Notes: generated from the sequence alone by a model not told the origin. 64,000 bases of DNA from Burkholderiales bacterium (GCA_016192425.1 JACPUE010000026.1:61280-125279), one strand, 5' to 3'; counted from the first letter of the stretch, positions 31,531-41,446 are shown. Numbers and translations: made by a program.

Positions 31531-32925
31531 ATGCCAATGGAAGCCCCCCTCTCCCCAGACAACGCCGCCGAACCGCCAGAGGCATCGCGTGCGGGATTGC
31601 GCCGCAGGCCCCTGGGCTTGCGGCTGGTGTGGGCGACCATGGCGTTTTGTGCGATCTTCATCGTGCTCAGCGTGGTGGTGTTCACGGGGCTGGCCTGGAC
31701 GCAGGGGCGTGAACGCATGCAGGCTGAGCTGGTGCAGATTGAACAGGCGTCTGCGGCCACCTTGTCCAAGGCGATCTGGGAGCTGGACCGCGAAGCCCTG
31801 CAGGCCCATGTGCAAAGCGCGATCCGCGTGCCTTCGGTGGGGCATGTGGCCGTCAAGGTGGCGCTGGCCAACCAGGCGCCCGAGGTGATTGAACAGATGC
31901 GCGATGGCTGGTCTGCGCCGGGCTGGGCGCCTTCGCGCACCCTGGAACTGGCGTATGAGCCTTTCCCCGGAGGCCGACAGGTGGTGGGCGAGTTGCAGTT
32001 GGTGGGCGATGAACGGGTTTTGTGGCAGCGGCTTCGGGAGGCCTTGTCATCCATCGTGCTGGTGCAGCTGCTGCAGTCGGTACTGCTGGCCGGTTTGATC
32101 ATGGCGATCTTCAACCGCATGGTGACGGTGCATGTGCAGCGTGTCGCCTTGCATCTGGCCCGTGTGCGGCCGGGCAATCTGCATGGATTGCTCCAGTTGC
32201 AGCGGGTGGAGCAGTCGCAGGATGAGCTGAGCGATCTGGTGGAAGGGGTCAACCAGCTCCAGTACAGCTTGTCGGCCTACCTGGAGCAGCAGCAGCGCTA
32301 TGAGCAAGAGCTTTCCGCGCATCGCGACCATCTGGCCCAACTGGTGCAAGAGCGAACCTCCGAGCTGGAGACGGCCAATCAACGCCTCCAGGATCTGGCG
32401 CGTACGGATGCCTTGACAGGGCTGTCCAACCGGAGGCATTTCGACGAAGTGCAGGGCATCGAAATGCGACGGACCCGCAGAGACAAGGTGCCGCTGGCCT
32501 TGTTGATTTGCGATGTCGATTTCTTCAAGGCCTACAACGACCACCTGGGGCACGCTGCCGGTGACGAATGCCTGCGCATGGTTTCACATGCCCTTCGCAC
32601 GGGCTTGATCCGCGCCGGGGACATGGTGGCACGCATCGGTGGCGAAGAGTTTGCCGTGCTTCTGCCGGGTGCCGGGCTGGTGGGTGCCAGCAAAGTGGCC
32701 GAACGCTTGCGGGAAGCCGTGCAAGCCAGCGCCATTGCGCATCCGCACTCGGCCGTATCGGCGGTGGTCACCGTCAGCATTGGCCTGGCCGTCACCCACC
32801 CGGAGGAACCGCTGGAATTTGATGCGCTGTACCGCCTGGCGGATGAGGCCCTTTACCGCGCCAAGCAGGCCGGGCGCAACCGTGTGGCCGATCCTGTCGC
32901 TCAACCCCAAGGAGCATCGACATGA
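31531..32925 (+). CDS. Membrane-bound GGDEF diguanylate cyclase
   Basis: A 464-residue protein. The first membrane helix is VWATMAFCAIFIVLSVVVF (about 33-51), followed by a periplasmic domain of about 110 residues, a second helix (LLQSVLLAGLIMAIF, about 183-197), a linker and coiled coil, then a GGDEF domain. Near residue 370 the active site reads GGEEF, and RAGD lies five residues before it, matching an allosteric inhibition site (RxxD). DALTGLSNRRHFDE and DVDFFKAYND are canonical. It should make cyclic di-GMP and be product-inhibited. It follows kinase C by 9 bases and overlaps the binding-protein gene (ATGA), which suggests a periplasmic ligand input. Confidence 0.92.
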   Translation: MPMEAPLSPDNAAEPPEASRAGLRRRPLGLRLVWATMAFCAIFIVLSVVVFTGLAWTQGRERMQAELVQIEQASAATLSKAIWELDREALQAHVQSAIRVPSVGHVAVKVALANQAPEVIEQMRDGWSAPGWAPSRTLELAYEPFPGGRQVVGELQLVGDERVLWQRLREALSSIVLVQLLQSVLLAGLIMAIFNRMVTVHVQRVALHLARVRPGNLHGLLQLQRVEQSQDELSDLVEGVNQLQYSLSAYLEQQQRYEQELSAHRDHLAQLVQERTSELETANQRLQDLARTDALTGLSNRRHFDEVQGIEMRRTRRDKVPLALLICDVDFFKAYNDHLGHAAGDECLRMVSHALRTGLIRAGDMVARIGGEEFAVLLPGAGLVGASKVAERLREAVQASAIAHPHSAVSAVVTVSIGLAVTHPEEPLEFDALYRLADEALYRAKQAGRNRVADPVAQPQGAST

Positions 32926-33656
32926 TCTCTGCAAGCAAGTTTCTGCTGGGCTTGTCCTGGGCCTGTGTGCTGGCGTCTGTGCAGGCCCAGACCATCCAGG
33001 CGGTGACCGAAGACGCTCCGCCCTACACCTATGCGGAGCAGGGCAAGGTGACCGGCCCGGTGACCGAAATCGTCGAGCAGTCGCTGCAGCGCGCAGGCTT
33101 CAAGGACTATCGGCTGCACCTGTACCCCTGGGCGCGGGCCTACAGCCTGGCGCAGAAGCAGCCCCATGTGCTGATCTTCCTGATTGCCCGCACCCCGGCG
33201 CGCGAGGCGCTGTTCCACTGGGCAGGCGAGATCATGAAGATCGAGTACCACCTGTACCGCTGGCGTGGGCGGGCGGTGGAGGTGCCGCATCTGGACGCCG
33301 CACGCGCCTACAGCATCGGCGTCATGCGCGACGACGTGCGCCAGCAGTACCTGCAGTCCAAGGGCTTCAACAAACTGGTGGTCTCGGCCCAGCCGCTGGA
33401 CAACTTCCGCAAGCTGGTGAGCGGCCAGGTCGATCTGGTGCCGCTCACGGCCCGGGAAGTCCAGCCGCTGTGCAAAGAGGCGGCAGTGGACTGTACACAA
33501 CTGGAGCGGGTGCTCACGCTGCACGAGGCCTCCACCGGCCTGTACATGGCCTACAGCCGCCAGACGCCGCCCGAGGTGGTCGAGCGCACGCGCAAGGCCT
33601 TCGCGCAGCTCCAGGCCGAAGGCACGGTCAAGCGCCTGCTGTCCAAGCTTCCTTGA
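32922..33656 (+). CDS. Periplasmic solute-binding-like protein coupled to the diguanylate cyclase
   Basis: A 244-residue exported protein: signal peptide ending LASVQAQ, then QAVTEDAPPYTYAEQGKVTG, HLYPWARAYSLAQKQPHVLI, RTPAREALFHWAG and STGLYMAYSRQTPPEVVE. It shares the PWARA and RTP.R motifs with the protein at 19472-20278, so the two are related, but it is not close enough to be a recent copy. The start lies in the stop codon of the cyclase gene. No transporter genes are present. The simplest model is a ligand-loaded periplasmic protein that touches the cyclase's periplasmic domain. Confidence 0.82.
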   Translation: MISASKFLLGLSWACVLASVQAQTIQAVTEDAPPYTYAEQGKVTGPVTEIVEQSLQRAGFKDYRLHLYPWARAYSLAQKQPHVLIFLIARTPAREALFHWAGEIMKIEYHLYRWRGRAVEVPHLDAARAYSIGVMRDDVRQQYLQSKGFNKLVVSAQPLDNFRKLVSGQVDLVPLTAREVQPLCKEAAVDCTQLERVLTLHEASTGLYMAYSRQTPPEVVERTRKAFAQLQAEGTVKRLLSKLP

Positions 33657-33662
33657 GAATTC

Positions 33663-34646
33663 TCAGCCGAAATGGTCGAACGATGCGTAGCGCCGCGCAT
33701 CCAGCGCCTGGCCCTGGGCGTCCACGAGGCGCAGGCCGGGTTCGGCCTCGATGCGCCCTATGCGTGTGACCGCCGTGCAGCAGGCCTGCGCCGCCTGGGC
33801 CACGGCAGAGCGCAGCGCCGCCGGGGCGGTGAACAGCAGTTCGTAGTCGTCGCCCCCGGCCAGCGCACATTGCCGCAAAAAATCAAGGTCAAATTGGCAA
33901 TTTGCGCCTTCTGAATCAGCGCAAGCAGCTATCAAAGTAATAGCAATTGACGCATCCACCGTGGCCCCTGTGCCCGAGGCGCGCAGCACATGGCCCAGGT
34001 CGCCCAGCAGCCCGTCGCTCACGTCGATGGCACTGCTGGCAATGCCGCGCAGCGCCAGGCCCAGGGCCACGCGCGGCGTGGGCTGCTCCAGCCGCCATTG
34101 CGCGGCCTGCAACAGGGGCTGCGGCAGCTGGATACGGCCCAGCAGGGCTTCCAGCGCCAGTCGGGCATCGCCCAGGTGGCCGCTCACGTACAGGTCGTCG
34201 CCTGCCCGCGCACCGCTGCGCAGCAGCGCCTGGCCGGTGGGCAATTCGCCAAACACGGTGACGCACAGGTTCAGTGGCCCGCGCGTGGTGTCGCCGCCCA
34301 CCAGCGGGCAGTCGTGCGCGTCGGCCAGCTGCAGCAGGCCCTGGGCGAAGGTTTGCAGCCAGGCCTCATTGGCCTCGGGCAGGGCCAGCGCCAGGGTGAA
34401 GCCGCGCGGCCGGGCGCCGCAGGCGGCCAGGTCCGAGAGGTTGACCGCCAGGGCCTTGTGGCCCAGGCGCTGGGGGTCGGTGCCCGCAAAAAAATGCCGT
34501 CCCTCGACCAGCATGTCGCTGGAAATGGCCCATTGCATGCCGGGGGTGGGCTGCAGCAGTGCGCAGTCGTCGCCCACACCCAGCGCCACACCGGGCGCGG
34601 CGGCTGGCCGTGTGAAGAAGCGGCGGATCAGGTCGAATTCACCCAT
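33663..34646 (-). CDS. thiL: Thiamine-monophosphate kinase
   Basis: A 327-residue ATP-dependent kinase that makes thiamine diphosphate from the monophosphate. The ThiL signature is complete: MGEFDLIRRFF at the N-terminus, GVGDDCALL, DMLVEGRHFF, LAVNLSDLAACGARP, PLVGGDTTRGP, DVSDGLLGDLGHVLR and LAGGDDYELLFT. Between residues about 234 and 253 (AITLIAACADSEGANCQF) it carries an insertion encoded by the dispersed palindromic element, just before the conserved GGDDYE; it is in frame. The gene is convergent with the signalling island, with only 6 bases between the two stop codons. Confidence 0.95.
   Translation of the reverse strand: MGEFDLIRRFFTRPAAAPGVALGVGDDCALLQPTPGMQWAISSDMLVEGRHFFAGTDPQRLGHKALAVNLSDLAACGARPRGFTLALALPEANEAWLQTFAQGLLQLADAHDCPLVGGDTTRGPLNLCVTVFGELPTGQALLRSGARAGDDLYVSGHLGDARLALEALLGRIQLPQPLLQAAQWRLEQPTPRVALGLALRGIASSAIDVSDGLLGDLGHVLRASGTGATVDASIAITLIAACADSEGANCQFDLDFLRQCALAGGDDYELLFTAPAALRSAVAQAAQACCTAVTRIGRIEAEPGLRLVDAQGQALDARRYASFDHFG
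33887..33946 (-). repeat. Dispersed palindromic element, copy 2 (inside thiL)
   Basis: On the minus strand it contains TTGCTATTACTTTGATAGCT, GCTTGCGCTGATTCAGAA and GGCGCAAATTGCCAATTTGA, in the same order as the copy before ung. It is translated as part of ThiL without breaking the frame. Confidence 0.7.
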
Positions 34647-34678
34647 GGGTGCGCATTGTGCGCTGGATTGCCTGGGGC

Positions 34679-35800
34679 TCAGCCACCGCCCCGAAAGCGC
34701 AGCGCCGCCTGGCGGCTGACCTCGGCCAAGAGCTGCTCCTGGCGCTGGCGCTCGCGCAGCCAGCGGGCATCGTTCTGGCCCGCCTGTGCCTCGCTGCGCA
34801 GCAGGTGCAGCGCAGCGGTGGCGCCGTGGGTGGCGGCGTGTCCGGCAATGCGATCCAGCGTTTGCACCAAGTGCTCGCGCAGCGGCATGTGCTGTCCCGT
34901 GGCCGGGTCCACGTACACCGCGTCCAGCCCGAAGCGGCAGGCCTGGAAGCGGTTGTAGGTATAGACGAGGTAGTCGTCTTCTTCGGGCATAAAGGGCTGC
35001 TCGGCCAGGAACCAGGCGGCCAGCGATTGCACGAAGCCCGAGAGCGCCGCCGCGCGCTCGATGGTCAGCGGCGTGTCGAACACGCGGATCTCGATGGTGC
35101 CGTACTCGGGCTTGGGGCGGATGTCCCAGTAAAAATCCTTCATGCTCTTGACCACGCCGGTGCGCGTCATCTTGTCGAAGAACTGGCCGAAGGCCTCCCA
35201 GGTCAGCACAAAGGGCGCGCGGCCCGAGAGCGGGAAGGCGAACACCGAGTTGAGCCGTGCCGAGTCGAACTGCGTGTCGTGCCCCTGCACAAAGGGGCTG
35301 GAGGCCGACAGCGCAATGCAGTGCGGGATGTAGCGGCTCATGCGGTGCAGCATGAGGAGTGCAGAGTCGGCGTCGGGGCAGCCGATGTGCACATGCTGGC
35401 CGAAGATGGTGAACTGCTTGGACAGGTAGCCATACAGCTCGGACAGCTCGCGAAAGCGCGGCTTGTCGTAGATGCGCCGCTCGTGCCATTGCTGGAATGG
35501 GTGCGTGCCACCGCCGACCACGGCGATGTTGAGCTTGTCCGCGCACTTGACCAGCGCATCACGGATGGGCATGAGCTGGCCCAGCACTTCGCTGCTGCTG
35601 TGGCACACCCCGGTGGAGATCTCGATCATGCTGTTCGTCATCTCGGGCACCACGCTGCCGGGCAGCGGGATCTTCTTCATGAGGCGCAGCATGTCCTCGG
35701 CGTAGGGAGCCAGGTCGTAGTCGTGCGTGTTGACGAGCTGCAGCTCCAGCTCCACACCCAGCGTCAGGGGTTCGGAATGGTGGAAGGCCTCAAGCGCCAT
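34679..35800 (-). CDS. YbdK-type carboxylate-amine ligase (glutamate-cysteine ligase GCS2 family)
   Basis: A 373-residue enzyme, the typical length for YbdK. Motifs are [19 protein letters not shown] at the start, [48 protein letters not shown] and [18 protein letters not shown]. YbdK proteins have weak glutamate-cysteine ligase activity in vitro; the physiological amine and acid are not certain. The start at 35800 overlaps the end of the antiporter gene by 11 bp, so the two form an operon, possibly connecting thiol or glutathione level with cation efflux. Confidence 0.88.
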   Translation of the reverse strand: MALEAFHHSEPLTLGVELELQLVNTHDYDLAPYAEDMLRLMKKIPLPGSVVPEMTNSMIEISTGVCHSSSEVLGQLMPIRDALVKCADKLNIAVVGGGTHPFQQWHERRIYDKPRFRELSELYGYLSKQFTIFGQHVHIGCPDADSALLMLHRMSRYIPHCIALSASSPFVQGHDTQFDSARLNSVFAFPLSGRAPFVLTWEAFGQFFDKMTRTGVVKSMKDFYWDIRPKPEYGTIEIRVFDTPLTIERAAALSGFVQSLAAWFLAEQPFMPEEDDYLVYTYNRFQACRFGLDAVYVDPATGQHMPLREHLVQTLDRIAGHAATHGATAALHLLRSEAQAGQNDARWLRERQRQEQLLAEVSRQAALRFRGGG

Positions 35801-37052
35801 TGCTGTCTCCTCCTTGGCGGTTGCGTGCCAGAGCTGCCCACCAGGGCTTGGAGCTCTCGCCCGTGCGGTAGATGGCCACGGTGGCCAGGATGGCGCCCAG
35901 CACCTCCATGAGCAAAATGGCCGGCAGGGCCACACCGGCAATCAGGTGGCCGGTGGAAGGCGACGCCATGGCGAACTGCGATGCAATCAGCAGCGCAATG
36001 GCCGACATGGGCGTCATCGCCATGCCTACCCACAGCGCCTGGCGCCAACTGGCACCGCTGCCCACGTTGCCCAGGCCCACGCCCACGGCCTTGGCCAGCA
36101 GGCGCACGAGAATCAGGGCCAGCACCACACCGACCACCGGCGCATTCCAGTCGGCCTGTGCGGCCACTGTGGACACCAGCACAAACATCAGCATGGTCAG
36201 CATGGACGAGGCGCTGCCCAACTGCCGAGGCCAGGCCCAGGGGCGCGGGTGCATCTGCTTGATCAGCATGCCCGCCAGCAATGCCGCCAGCGGGGCAGAA
36301 CCGCCCATATGGGCGGCCACCGTGGTGGCCGCCGCCACCAGGGCGAGCAGCAGCATGGAGGTGTTCTCGCTCGTGGGGCTCATGATGCGCAGCGCCGAGC
36401 GCAGCACCAGCGCCAGCACGGCCGCCACGAGGATGGACACGCCCAGCACCACCAGCACCGGCGACAGCCGGTCCACCAGCGTGACGCTGCTGCGGTTGAT
36501 GAGTTCGGCATGCGCGCTGCCCAGCGTCAGCGCATACAGGGTGGACAGCGTGGCCAGCACGATGGCGCGCTCGGTGACCGGGCCTGCGGCCTGCGTGTCG
36601 GCCACCACGCGCGTGAGCACGGCAGGTGACGCGGCCAGGGCCACCAGCGCCAGTGGTGCGGCGGCGCGTGCAGGCACCTCCAGCCACAGCAGCACCCAGT
36701 ACACGGCAAAGTAGGTCAGGGCCGACTCGGCAATGCTCTGCACCAGCACCATGGGGTTGTGGCGGAACCAGCGCAGCGGGATGCGCCCCCCGCACTCGAA
36801 CAGCACGATGGCCATGCCCAGTTCCAGCAGAAACAGCCCTATGCCCTGCAGCGGCCAGACCGCACCGCTGAAGCCCGCCAGCCCGGCCACTGTGCCCACG
36901 AGCGAGTAGCCCACCACCTTGGGCAGGCCCATGTGGCGCTGGAACAGATAGCCGGTGAGGGCGGCCACGGCCAGCAACAGCGACCACTGCACCGTGGGCA
37001 GCCCGGCCGAGGGGCGCAGCCACTGCGCCCAGAAATCCAGGAGTTCATTCAC
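35790..37052 (-). CDS. CPA2-family cation:proton antiporter (Kef-like)
   Basis: A 420-residue polytopic inner-membrane protein with about twelve hydrophobic segments, including [40 protein letters not shown] and [17 protein letters not shown]. It matches the sodium/hydrogen exchanger family but lacks the C-terminal TrkA nucleotide-binding domain of full KefB/KefC. The start is a GTG at 37052 with AAGGAGG eight bases upstream. Coupling to a GCS2-family ligase recalls the glutathione control of Kef systems, but that is inference. Substrate ion unknown. Confidence 0.85.
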   Translation of the reverse strand: MNELLDFWAQWLRPSAGLPTVQWSLLLAVAALTGYLFQRHMGLPKVVGYSLVGTVAGLAGFSGAVWPLQGIGLFLLELGMAIVLFECGGRIPLRWFRHNPMVLVQSIAESALTYFAVYWVLLWLEVPARAAAPLALVALAASPAVLTRVVADTQAAGPVTERAIVLATLSTLYALTLGSAHAELINRSSVTLVDRLSPVLVVLGVSILVAAVLALVLRSALRIMSPTSENTSMLLLALVAAATTVAAHMGGSAPLAALLAGMLIKQMHPRPWAWPRQLGSASSMLTMLMFVLVSTVAAQADWNAPVVGVVLALILVRLLAKAVGVGLGNVGSGASWRQALWVGMAMTPMSAIALLIASQFAMASPSTGHLIAGVALPAILLMEVLGAILATVAIYRTGESSKPWWAALARNRQGGDSNGA

Positions 37053-37318
37053 GGTGCAAATCCTCCTTGTGGGTTGGGGAGCCCCCCGCAAACGGAACCC
37101 GGGAATTTACACGCCGATACCTTGGTGCGATGTAGGACAGAGTGGCTTTGTGCCGCAAGAAGCAACATACTTTTACATTTGAATCGGGCGTCCATACGCA
37201 CCAGGAAGGGCGGCTGCACCGAAAATGCGCGCAAAACCGGCCTGCATGCGCAATGGGTGAAAGAGGCCCCTTGGGTGGTCAGGCCTAAACCAAAACGTGA
37301 TCACTTGAGAGGGAAACC

Positions 37319-37891
37319 ATGTCTGGCTTCGTCCGAAAAATCCTCATTTTCATCACCGGCTACGCCTGGTTGCTGGTTCTTCTGGGCCCGGGCTTGATCG
37401 GAATGTCGATCTATAGCGGGTGGAAGGCGGACGGTGACCATGCATTCACTGCCAAGGAGCAGTTGACCACGGTCACCGGCAAGGTGGTCGAGGCATCGGA
37501 GGTCACCGTCAAGCGCCGGCGTCGCGCCACCAAGCACTACTACCAGATCAACGTGCAGCCCGCGTCGGGCGCAGAGGTGCAGAAACTGCGCATCGATTTC
37601 AGCACGCCCAAGGCCTTGGTCGCTTCCATGATCGACGAAAACGTGACGGCCTTGGCCGACATGGGCGACAACGAACTGGTGTACGAAATCGCGGTCGATG
37701 GAAAACCGCTCATCACCTACGACGAAACCCAGCAGCGCCTGTTGGCTGAAGCAAAGTCTTCGGCTGCGTCCATGAGTGGCGCCGGTCTCTGGGGGCTGGC
37801 GATTGTGCTCACGCTCGTGGGGGCCGCCGGGGTCTGGATGAACCGGCGTTTGCGCGCCGCAGACGAAGAGGCCGAGCCCGCAGCGGCTTAA
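37319..37891 (+). CDS. Small membrane protein with an N- and a C-terminal helix, function unknown
   Basis: A 190-residue protein. An N-terminal helix (ILIFITGYAWLLVLLGPGLI) is followed by a roughly 110-residue extracytoplasmic domain containing TTVTGKVVEASEVTVKRRRR and TKHYYQINVQPASG, a second helix (GLWGLAIVLTLVGAAGVWMN) and an acidic tail. The layout resembles DUF3592-type proteins, but I do not claim that family. It lies 38 bases before the second BI-1 gene and is probably cotranscribed. The 266 bases upstream, divergent from the antiporter, hold no obvious coding sequence. Confidence 0.7.
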   Translation: MSGFVRKILIFITGYAWLLVLLGPGLIGMSIYSGWKADGDHAFTAKEQLTTVTGKVVEASEVTVKRRRRATKHYYQINVQPASGAEVQKLRIDFSTPKALVASMIDENVTALADMGDNELVYEIAVDGKPLITYDETQQRLLAEAKSSAASMSGAGLWGLAIVLTLVGAAGVWMNRRLRAADEEAEPAAA

Positions 37892-37928
37892 CTGAGCGTT
37901 GACATTCCAATTTCAGGAGAAGGACACC

Positions 37929-38639
37929 ATGAATCCCAATGTACTGACACCCCAATCGCCCGAAGGCGCACCGTTTGAGCGGCACGACTTCATCGTTTCC
38001 ACCTACAAGCACCTGGGGGCGGCGCTGCTGGCCTTTGTCGTGCTGTCGGCGGTGCTCATGCTGAGCGGCGCCTCCGGTGCTGCTGCGCGCATGCTGGTGG
38101 GCGGCGGCAAATTTTTGTGGCTGGGCATTCTCGGGGCTTTCATGCTGGTGGGCTGGTTGGCCACCCACATGGCCGACAGCTCTGACAACCCGCAAACCCA
38201 GTTGATGGGCCTGGGCGTTTATGTGCTGGCCGAAAGCTTGATCTTTGCGCCATTGTTCGGCATTGCGCAGATCGTGGCGCCGGGTGCCATTGGGGCTGCA
38301 GCATTCATCACGGTGCTGCTGGTCGGGGCGCTGACCTGGACGGCTTTCACGTCCAAGTCCGACTTTTCGTTCCTGGGGGGCATCCTCAAGGTCGGTGGAT
38401 TGGTGGCCCTGGGCACCATCATTGCGGGCGCAGTGTTTGGCTTCAAGCTCGGGATCTGGTTCTCGGGCATCATGGTCGCGTTTGCAGGCGCCTGCGTGTT
38501 GTATGACACCGCGCGCATCATCCACGACTACCCGGCCAATCGCCCTGCGGGGGCCGCGCTGCACCTGTTCGCTTCGATTGCGCTGATGCTCTGGTATGTG
38601 CTGCGCATCCTCATCAGCCTCGCCAGCAGCGACGACTGA
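37929..38639 (+). CDS. Bax inhibitor-1 family membrane protein (second copy)
   Basis: A 236-residue protein with seven hydrophobic helices, and the C-terminal BI-1 pattern FAGACVLYDTARIIHDYPAN (with the D/R pair), then LHLFASIALMLWYVLRILI. SFLGGILKVGGLVALGTIIA precedes it. ATG 37929 follows AGGAGAAGG. It differs clearly from the copy at 17771-18448, having different termini and a different C-terminal charge pattern, so the pair is an old duplication or the two have separate origins. Probably an inner-membrane stress or ion-leak protein. Confidence 0.9.
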   Translation: MNPNVLTPQSPEGAPFERHDFIVSTYKHLGAALLAFVVLSAVLMLSGASGAAARMLVGGGKFLWLGILGAFMLVGWLATHMADSSDNPQTQLMGLGVYVLAESLIFAPLFGIAQIVAPGAIGAAAFITVLLVGALTWTAFTSKSDFSFLGGILKVGGLVALGTIIAGAVFGFKLGIWFSGIMVAFAGACVLYDTARIIHDYPANRPAGAALHLFASIALMLWYVLRILISLASSDD

Positions 38640-38654
38640 AAAACGGGAACGGAT

Positions 38655-38691
38655 GCCAGGGGCGGGGCCGACCCGCAGAGCGTCCCCTGGC
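38655..38691. terminator. Possible bidirectional hairpin between BI-1 and recombinase genes
   Basis: GCCAGGGG (38655-38662) and CCCCTGGC (38684-38691) form an 8-bp stem between two convergent genes, with a GC-rich loop that can itself fold. There is no T tract, so it may end transcription only partially or protect 3' ends. Confidence 0.4.
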
Positions 38692-38712
38692 TTCGCGGTG
38701 TTGTAGTGCGCG

Positions 38713-40734
38713 TCAGCGCCCCGGGCCGGTGCTGCGCACCGGAACCAGGAAATCCAGGGGCGCGCTGCGCATCCGTGCACGAATGGCGCGATAGATGCGC
38801 GCACGGTCCACGCCGCTGACGTTCTGCGCCCGCAGCGCCAGCCGGAAAGCCAGCACAAAGCTCACCGCCACATTCAGCGCGCCCAGCAAGGGCAGGGTGA
38901 GCGCAGCCCACCAGAATGCGGGCGTCTGCAGGCCTTGCAGGCCCAGGCTTGCCGTGGCAGCGCCCAACTGCCCGGACGACAGCGTCACGTGGCGCACGTC
39001 CAGCCCCAGGCCGAAAAAGCCCGCTACCGCAGGCGTCAGCCCCAACATGAAACCCAGCGAGATGTTGGCCGCAAAGCCGGAGATGTTTTCGCGCAGAAAG
39101 CACCCCCAGCGCGCTGCCCGTTGCGCGCCCAGCCAGTGCGTGATGCGCGGGTTGTAGCGCAGGGCTGACTCCAGGCGGTGCAGCACGAACCAGTTCTCCG
39201 CCCACCCGGCCACGATGCTGGACGCAAACAGCAGCACCCCGGTGAACGCCGCAAACAGCACCGATGGGCCCAGCAGGTGCAGCGAGTCCAGCACACGCAG
39301 GGCCTTGTCCTCGCTGAGGAACGGCGCGCCCAGCAGTGGTGCCAGCCCCAATGCCAGCAACAGCGCAGCCGGGTACACCACCAGCACATTGCCCAGCACG
39401 GCCGCCACCTGCGAGCGCACCAGGTGCGTGACCTCGTCCACAAAGGACTGCACGGCCCCGTCGGGTTCCAGCTCCTTGAGCTTGGCGGCCATGGCTGGTG
39501 CCGTCATGGCGGGCTGCTTGGTCGCTACGGTGAAATGCAGCAGCTGGATGAGCACAAAGCTCGCGGCGTAGTTCACCCCCGCCAGAAATCCGCCCCAGAA
39601 GGCCGACAGCGCTAGCCCATACAGGCCAAACTTGGCCAGCGTGGTGAAGGCCATCACCGCGCCGCCCCCGGCGGCCTTGCCCACCATGGCGCGGTATTCG
39701 GCCGGGGTGCGGGTGATGTAGTGCTCGCCGGTCTCGGCACTGCGCTCGGCCACCTTGGCTGCCAGCAGCGACGAATTGGCGCGCAGCAGGGCGCGCAGGC
39801 TGCGCCGCTCCTGCCCCACCTTGACGAGCTGCGCCAGCAACTGCGCGGCGCTGGAGGCCGGGGCGGGCGAGAGCACGCAATCGAGCAGCGCGCGCACGCG
39901 CAGGATGCGCTCGCGCAACTGGCGCACGCGGAACACCAGGCCTACCGAGATGCCGCTGTCCTCGAAATGCAGGTACACCGTGGCCGCTGCGGCACGGCAG
40001 GCCTCCAGCCGCTCGCGCAGGCGCTGCGCGGCCTCGTCCAGCCGCTCGGGCGTGCGCAGGCCGTGCAATACCTCCACGCGCAGGCTCTCCACGTCGCGGA
40101 TCAGCGCGTGGAAGGGCTGGGACTCGCGCGCTTGTTCGCTCATGCGCAGGCGCAGCTCCGGGGCAAAACCGGTGGAGAGGATCTGCCCCGCGCAGTAGGT
40201 GATGGCGTCCAGCAGCGCGGCCTTCCACAGCAGCCCCTGGCTGTCCGGGCCTGCCAGCAGGCGCACCAGCCGGTTGAGCTGGGCCTCGGGCACGGCGGCC
40301 AGCCACTGCGCATCAAAGGCCGTGGGCAGCGCCAGGTTGAACAGCTCCGAAGCGTCCAGTGTCTCGGGGCTGCCGGGCAACAGCTTGTGGCGCAGGCGCG
40401 CGGCCACTTCGCTGACCATGGCGTTGCGCGGGGCAAAGCCAAAATCGGCCAGCAAGGTGGTGATGTCCACCGTCTCGACCAGCACCTGCCACCAGGTTTG
40501 CAGGCGCGATTGCAGCTCCGCGCTGGCCTCCACCGCGCCGATGAAGGCCTGCACGCGGTCAAGCGCTGCAGGCACCGATTCCTGGCCGCCGCGCACCCAG
40601 GCCGTCAGGCCCAGCAGCCACAGGTGGCGTTCGGCCAGGCATGCGCCGGGATCCAGCCGGGCCAGCAGGTTTTCCAATTCCAGGTGCGCTGATGGGGTGG
40701 AGGCGGCGGTGTCCGATGCAAGCATGGCCTGCAT
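38713..40734 (-). CDS. Gcr-type 'site-specific recombinase' family membrane protein
   Basis: A 673-residue protein of the beta-proteobacterial family annotated as site-specific recombinase (first described as gonococcal Gcr). It has a long helical N-terminal half (about 1-330), a run of hydrophobic helices from about residue 345 ([33 protein letters not shown]), [14 protein letters not shown], and the final [20 protein letters not shown] segment. The hydrophobicity suggests a membrane protein, so a true recombinase role is doubtful despite the name. The start at 40734 leaves only 21 bases to rpe; an ATG at 40725 is also in frame. Transcribed alone. Confidence 0.75.
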   Translation of the reverse strand: MQAMLASDTAASTPSAHLELENLLARLDPGACLAERHLWLLGLTAWVRGGQESVPAALDRVQAFIGAVEASAELQSRLQTWWQVLVETVDITTLLADFGFAPRNAMVSEVAARLRHKLLPGSPETLDASELFNLALPTAFDAQWLAAVPEAQLNRLVRLLAGPDSQGLLWKAALLDAITYCAGQILSTGFAPELRLRMSEQARESQPFHALIRDVESLRVEVLHGLRTPERLDEAAQRLRERLEACRAAAATVYLHFEDSGISVGLVFRVRQLRERILRVRALLDCVLSPAPASSAAQLLAQLVKVGQERRSLRALLRANSSLLAAKVAERSAETGEHYITRTPAEYRAMVGKAAGGGAVMAFTTLAKFGLYGLALSAFWGGFLAGVNYAASFVLIQLLHFTVATKQPAMTAPAMAAKLKELEPDGAVQSFVDEVTHLVRSQVAAVLGNVLVVYPAALLLALGLAPLLGAPFLSEDKALRVLDSLHLLGPSVLFAAFTGVLLFASSIVAGWAENWFVLHRLESALRYNPRITHWLGAQRAARWGCFLRENISGFAANISLGFMLGLTPAVAGFFGLGLDVRHVTLSSGQLGAATASLGLQGLQTPAFWWAALTLPLLGALNVAVSFVLAFRLALRAQNVSGVDRARIYRAIRARMRSAPLDFLVPVRSTGPGR

Positions 40735-40755
40735 GGTAACTGCGACAATGGCGCC

Positions 40756-41439
40756 ATGAGCCCCACCTACCGCATTGCCCCCTCGATCCTGTCCGCCGAC
40801 TTTGCCCGCCTGGGCGAGGAAGTGCGCAGCGTCATCGCCGCCGGTGCCGACTGGATCCATTTCGACGTGATGGACAACCATTACGTGCCCAACCTCACCT
40901 TTGGCCCCATGGTCTGCCAGGCGCTCAAGCCCCACGCCGTCACGCCCGCAGGCCAGGCCGTGCCCATCGACGTGCACCTGATGATCCAGCCTGTGGACGC
41001 GCTGGCCGCCGCCTTTGCCGAGGCCGGGGCCGACTACATCAGCTTCCACCCCGACGCCTCGGGCCATATGCACCGCAGCATCCAGGCCATCCGTTCCAAG
41101 GGCGTCAAGCCCGGGCTGGTGTTCAACCCCGCGCAGCCGCTGGACGTGCTGGACTGGGTGATCGAGGACCTCGACCTCATCCTCATCATGAGCGTGAACC
41201 CGGGCTTTGGCGGCCAGAGCTTCATCGACTCGGCCCTGCGCAAGATCGAGGCCGTGCGCAAGCGCATCGACGCCAGCGGCAAGGACATCCGGCTGGAGGT
41301 GGACGGCGGCATCAAGGCGGATAACATCCGCCGCGTGGCCGACGCCGGGGCCGACACCTTCGTGGCGGGCAGCGCCATCTTCGGCAAGCCCGACTACCGC
41401 AGCGTGATCGACGCCATGCGGGCGCAGCTATCAGCCTGA
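40756..41439 (+). CDS. rpe: Ribulose-phosphate 3-epimerase
   Basis: A 227-residue TIM-barrel enzyme interconverting ribulose 5-phosphate and xylulose 5-phosphate. The family motifs are intact: [37 protein letters not shown] (metal ligands His and Asp), [33 protein letters not shown] and LEVDGGIK. In this group rpe is usually next to gph and trpE; here a two-component pair and an SPFH pair intervene before gph. It converges with the histidine kinase gene, 7 bases apart. Confidence 0.96.
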   Translation: MSPTYRIAPSILSADFARLGEEVRSVIAAGADWIHFDVMDNHYVPNLTFGPMVCQALKPHAVTPAGQAVPIDVHLMIQPVDALAAAFAEAGADYISFHPDASGHMHRSIQAIRSKGVKPGLVFNPAQPLDVLDWVIEDLDLILIMSVNPGFGGQSFIDSALRKIEAVRKRIDASGKDIRLEVDGGIKADNIRRVADAGADTFVAGSAIFGKPDYRSVIDAMRAQLSA

Positions 41440-41446
41440 GTCCTCG

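Noticed and set aside
38713..40734. A true DNA recombinase with a nearby invertible site
   Set aside because: The protein is strongly hydrophobic with no Ser- or Tyr-recombinase motifs, and no paired inverted repeats were seen around it.
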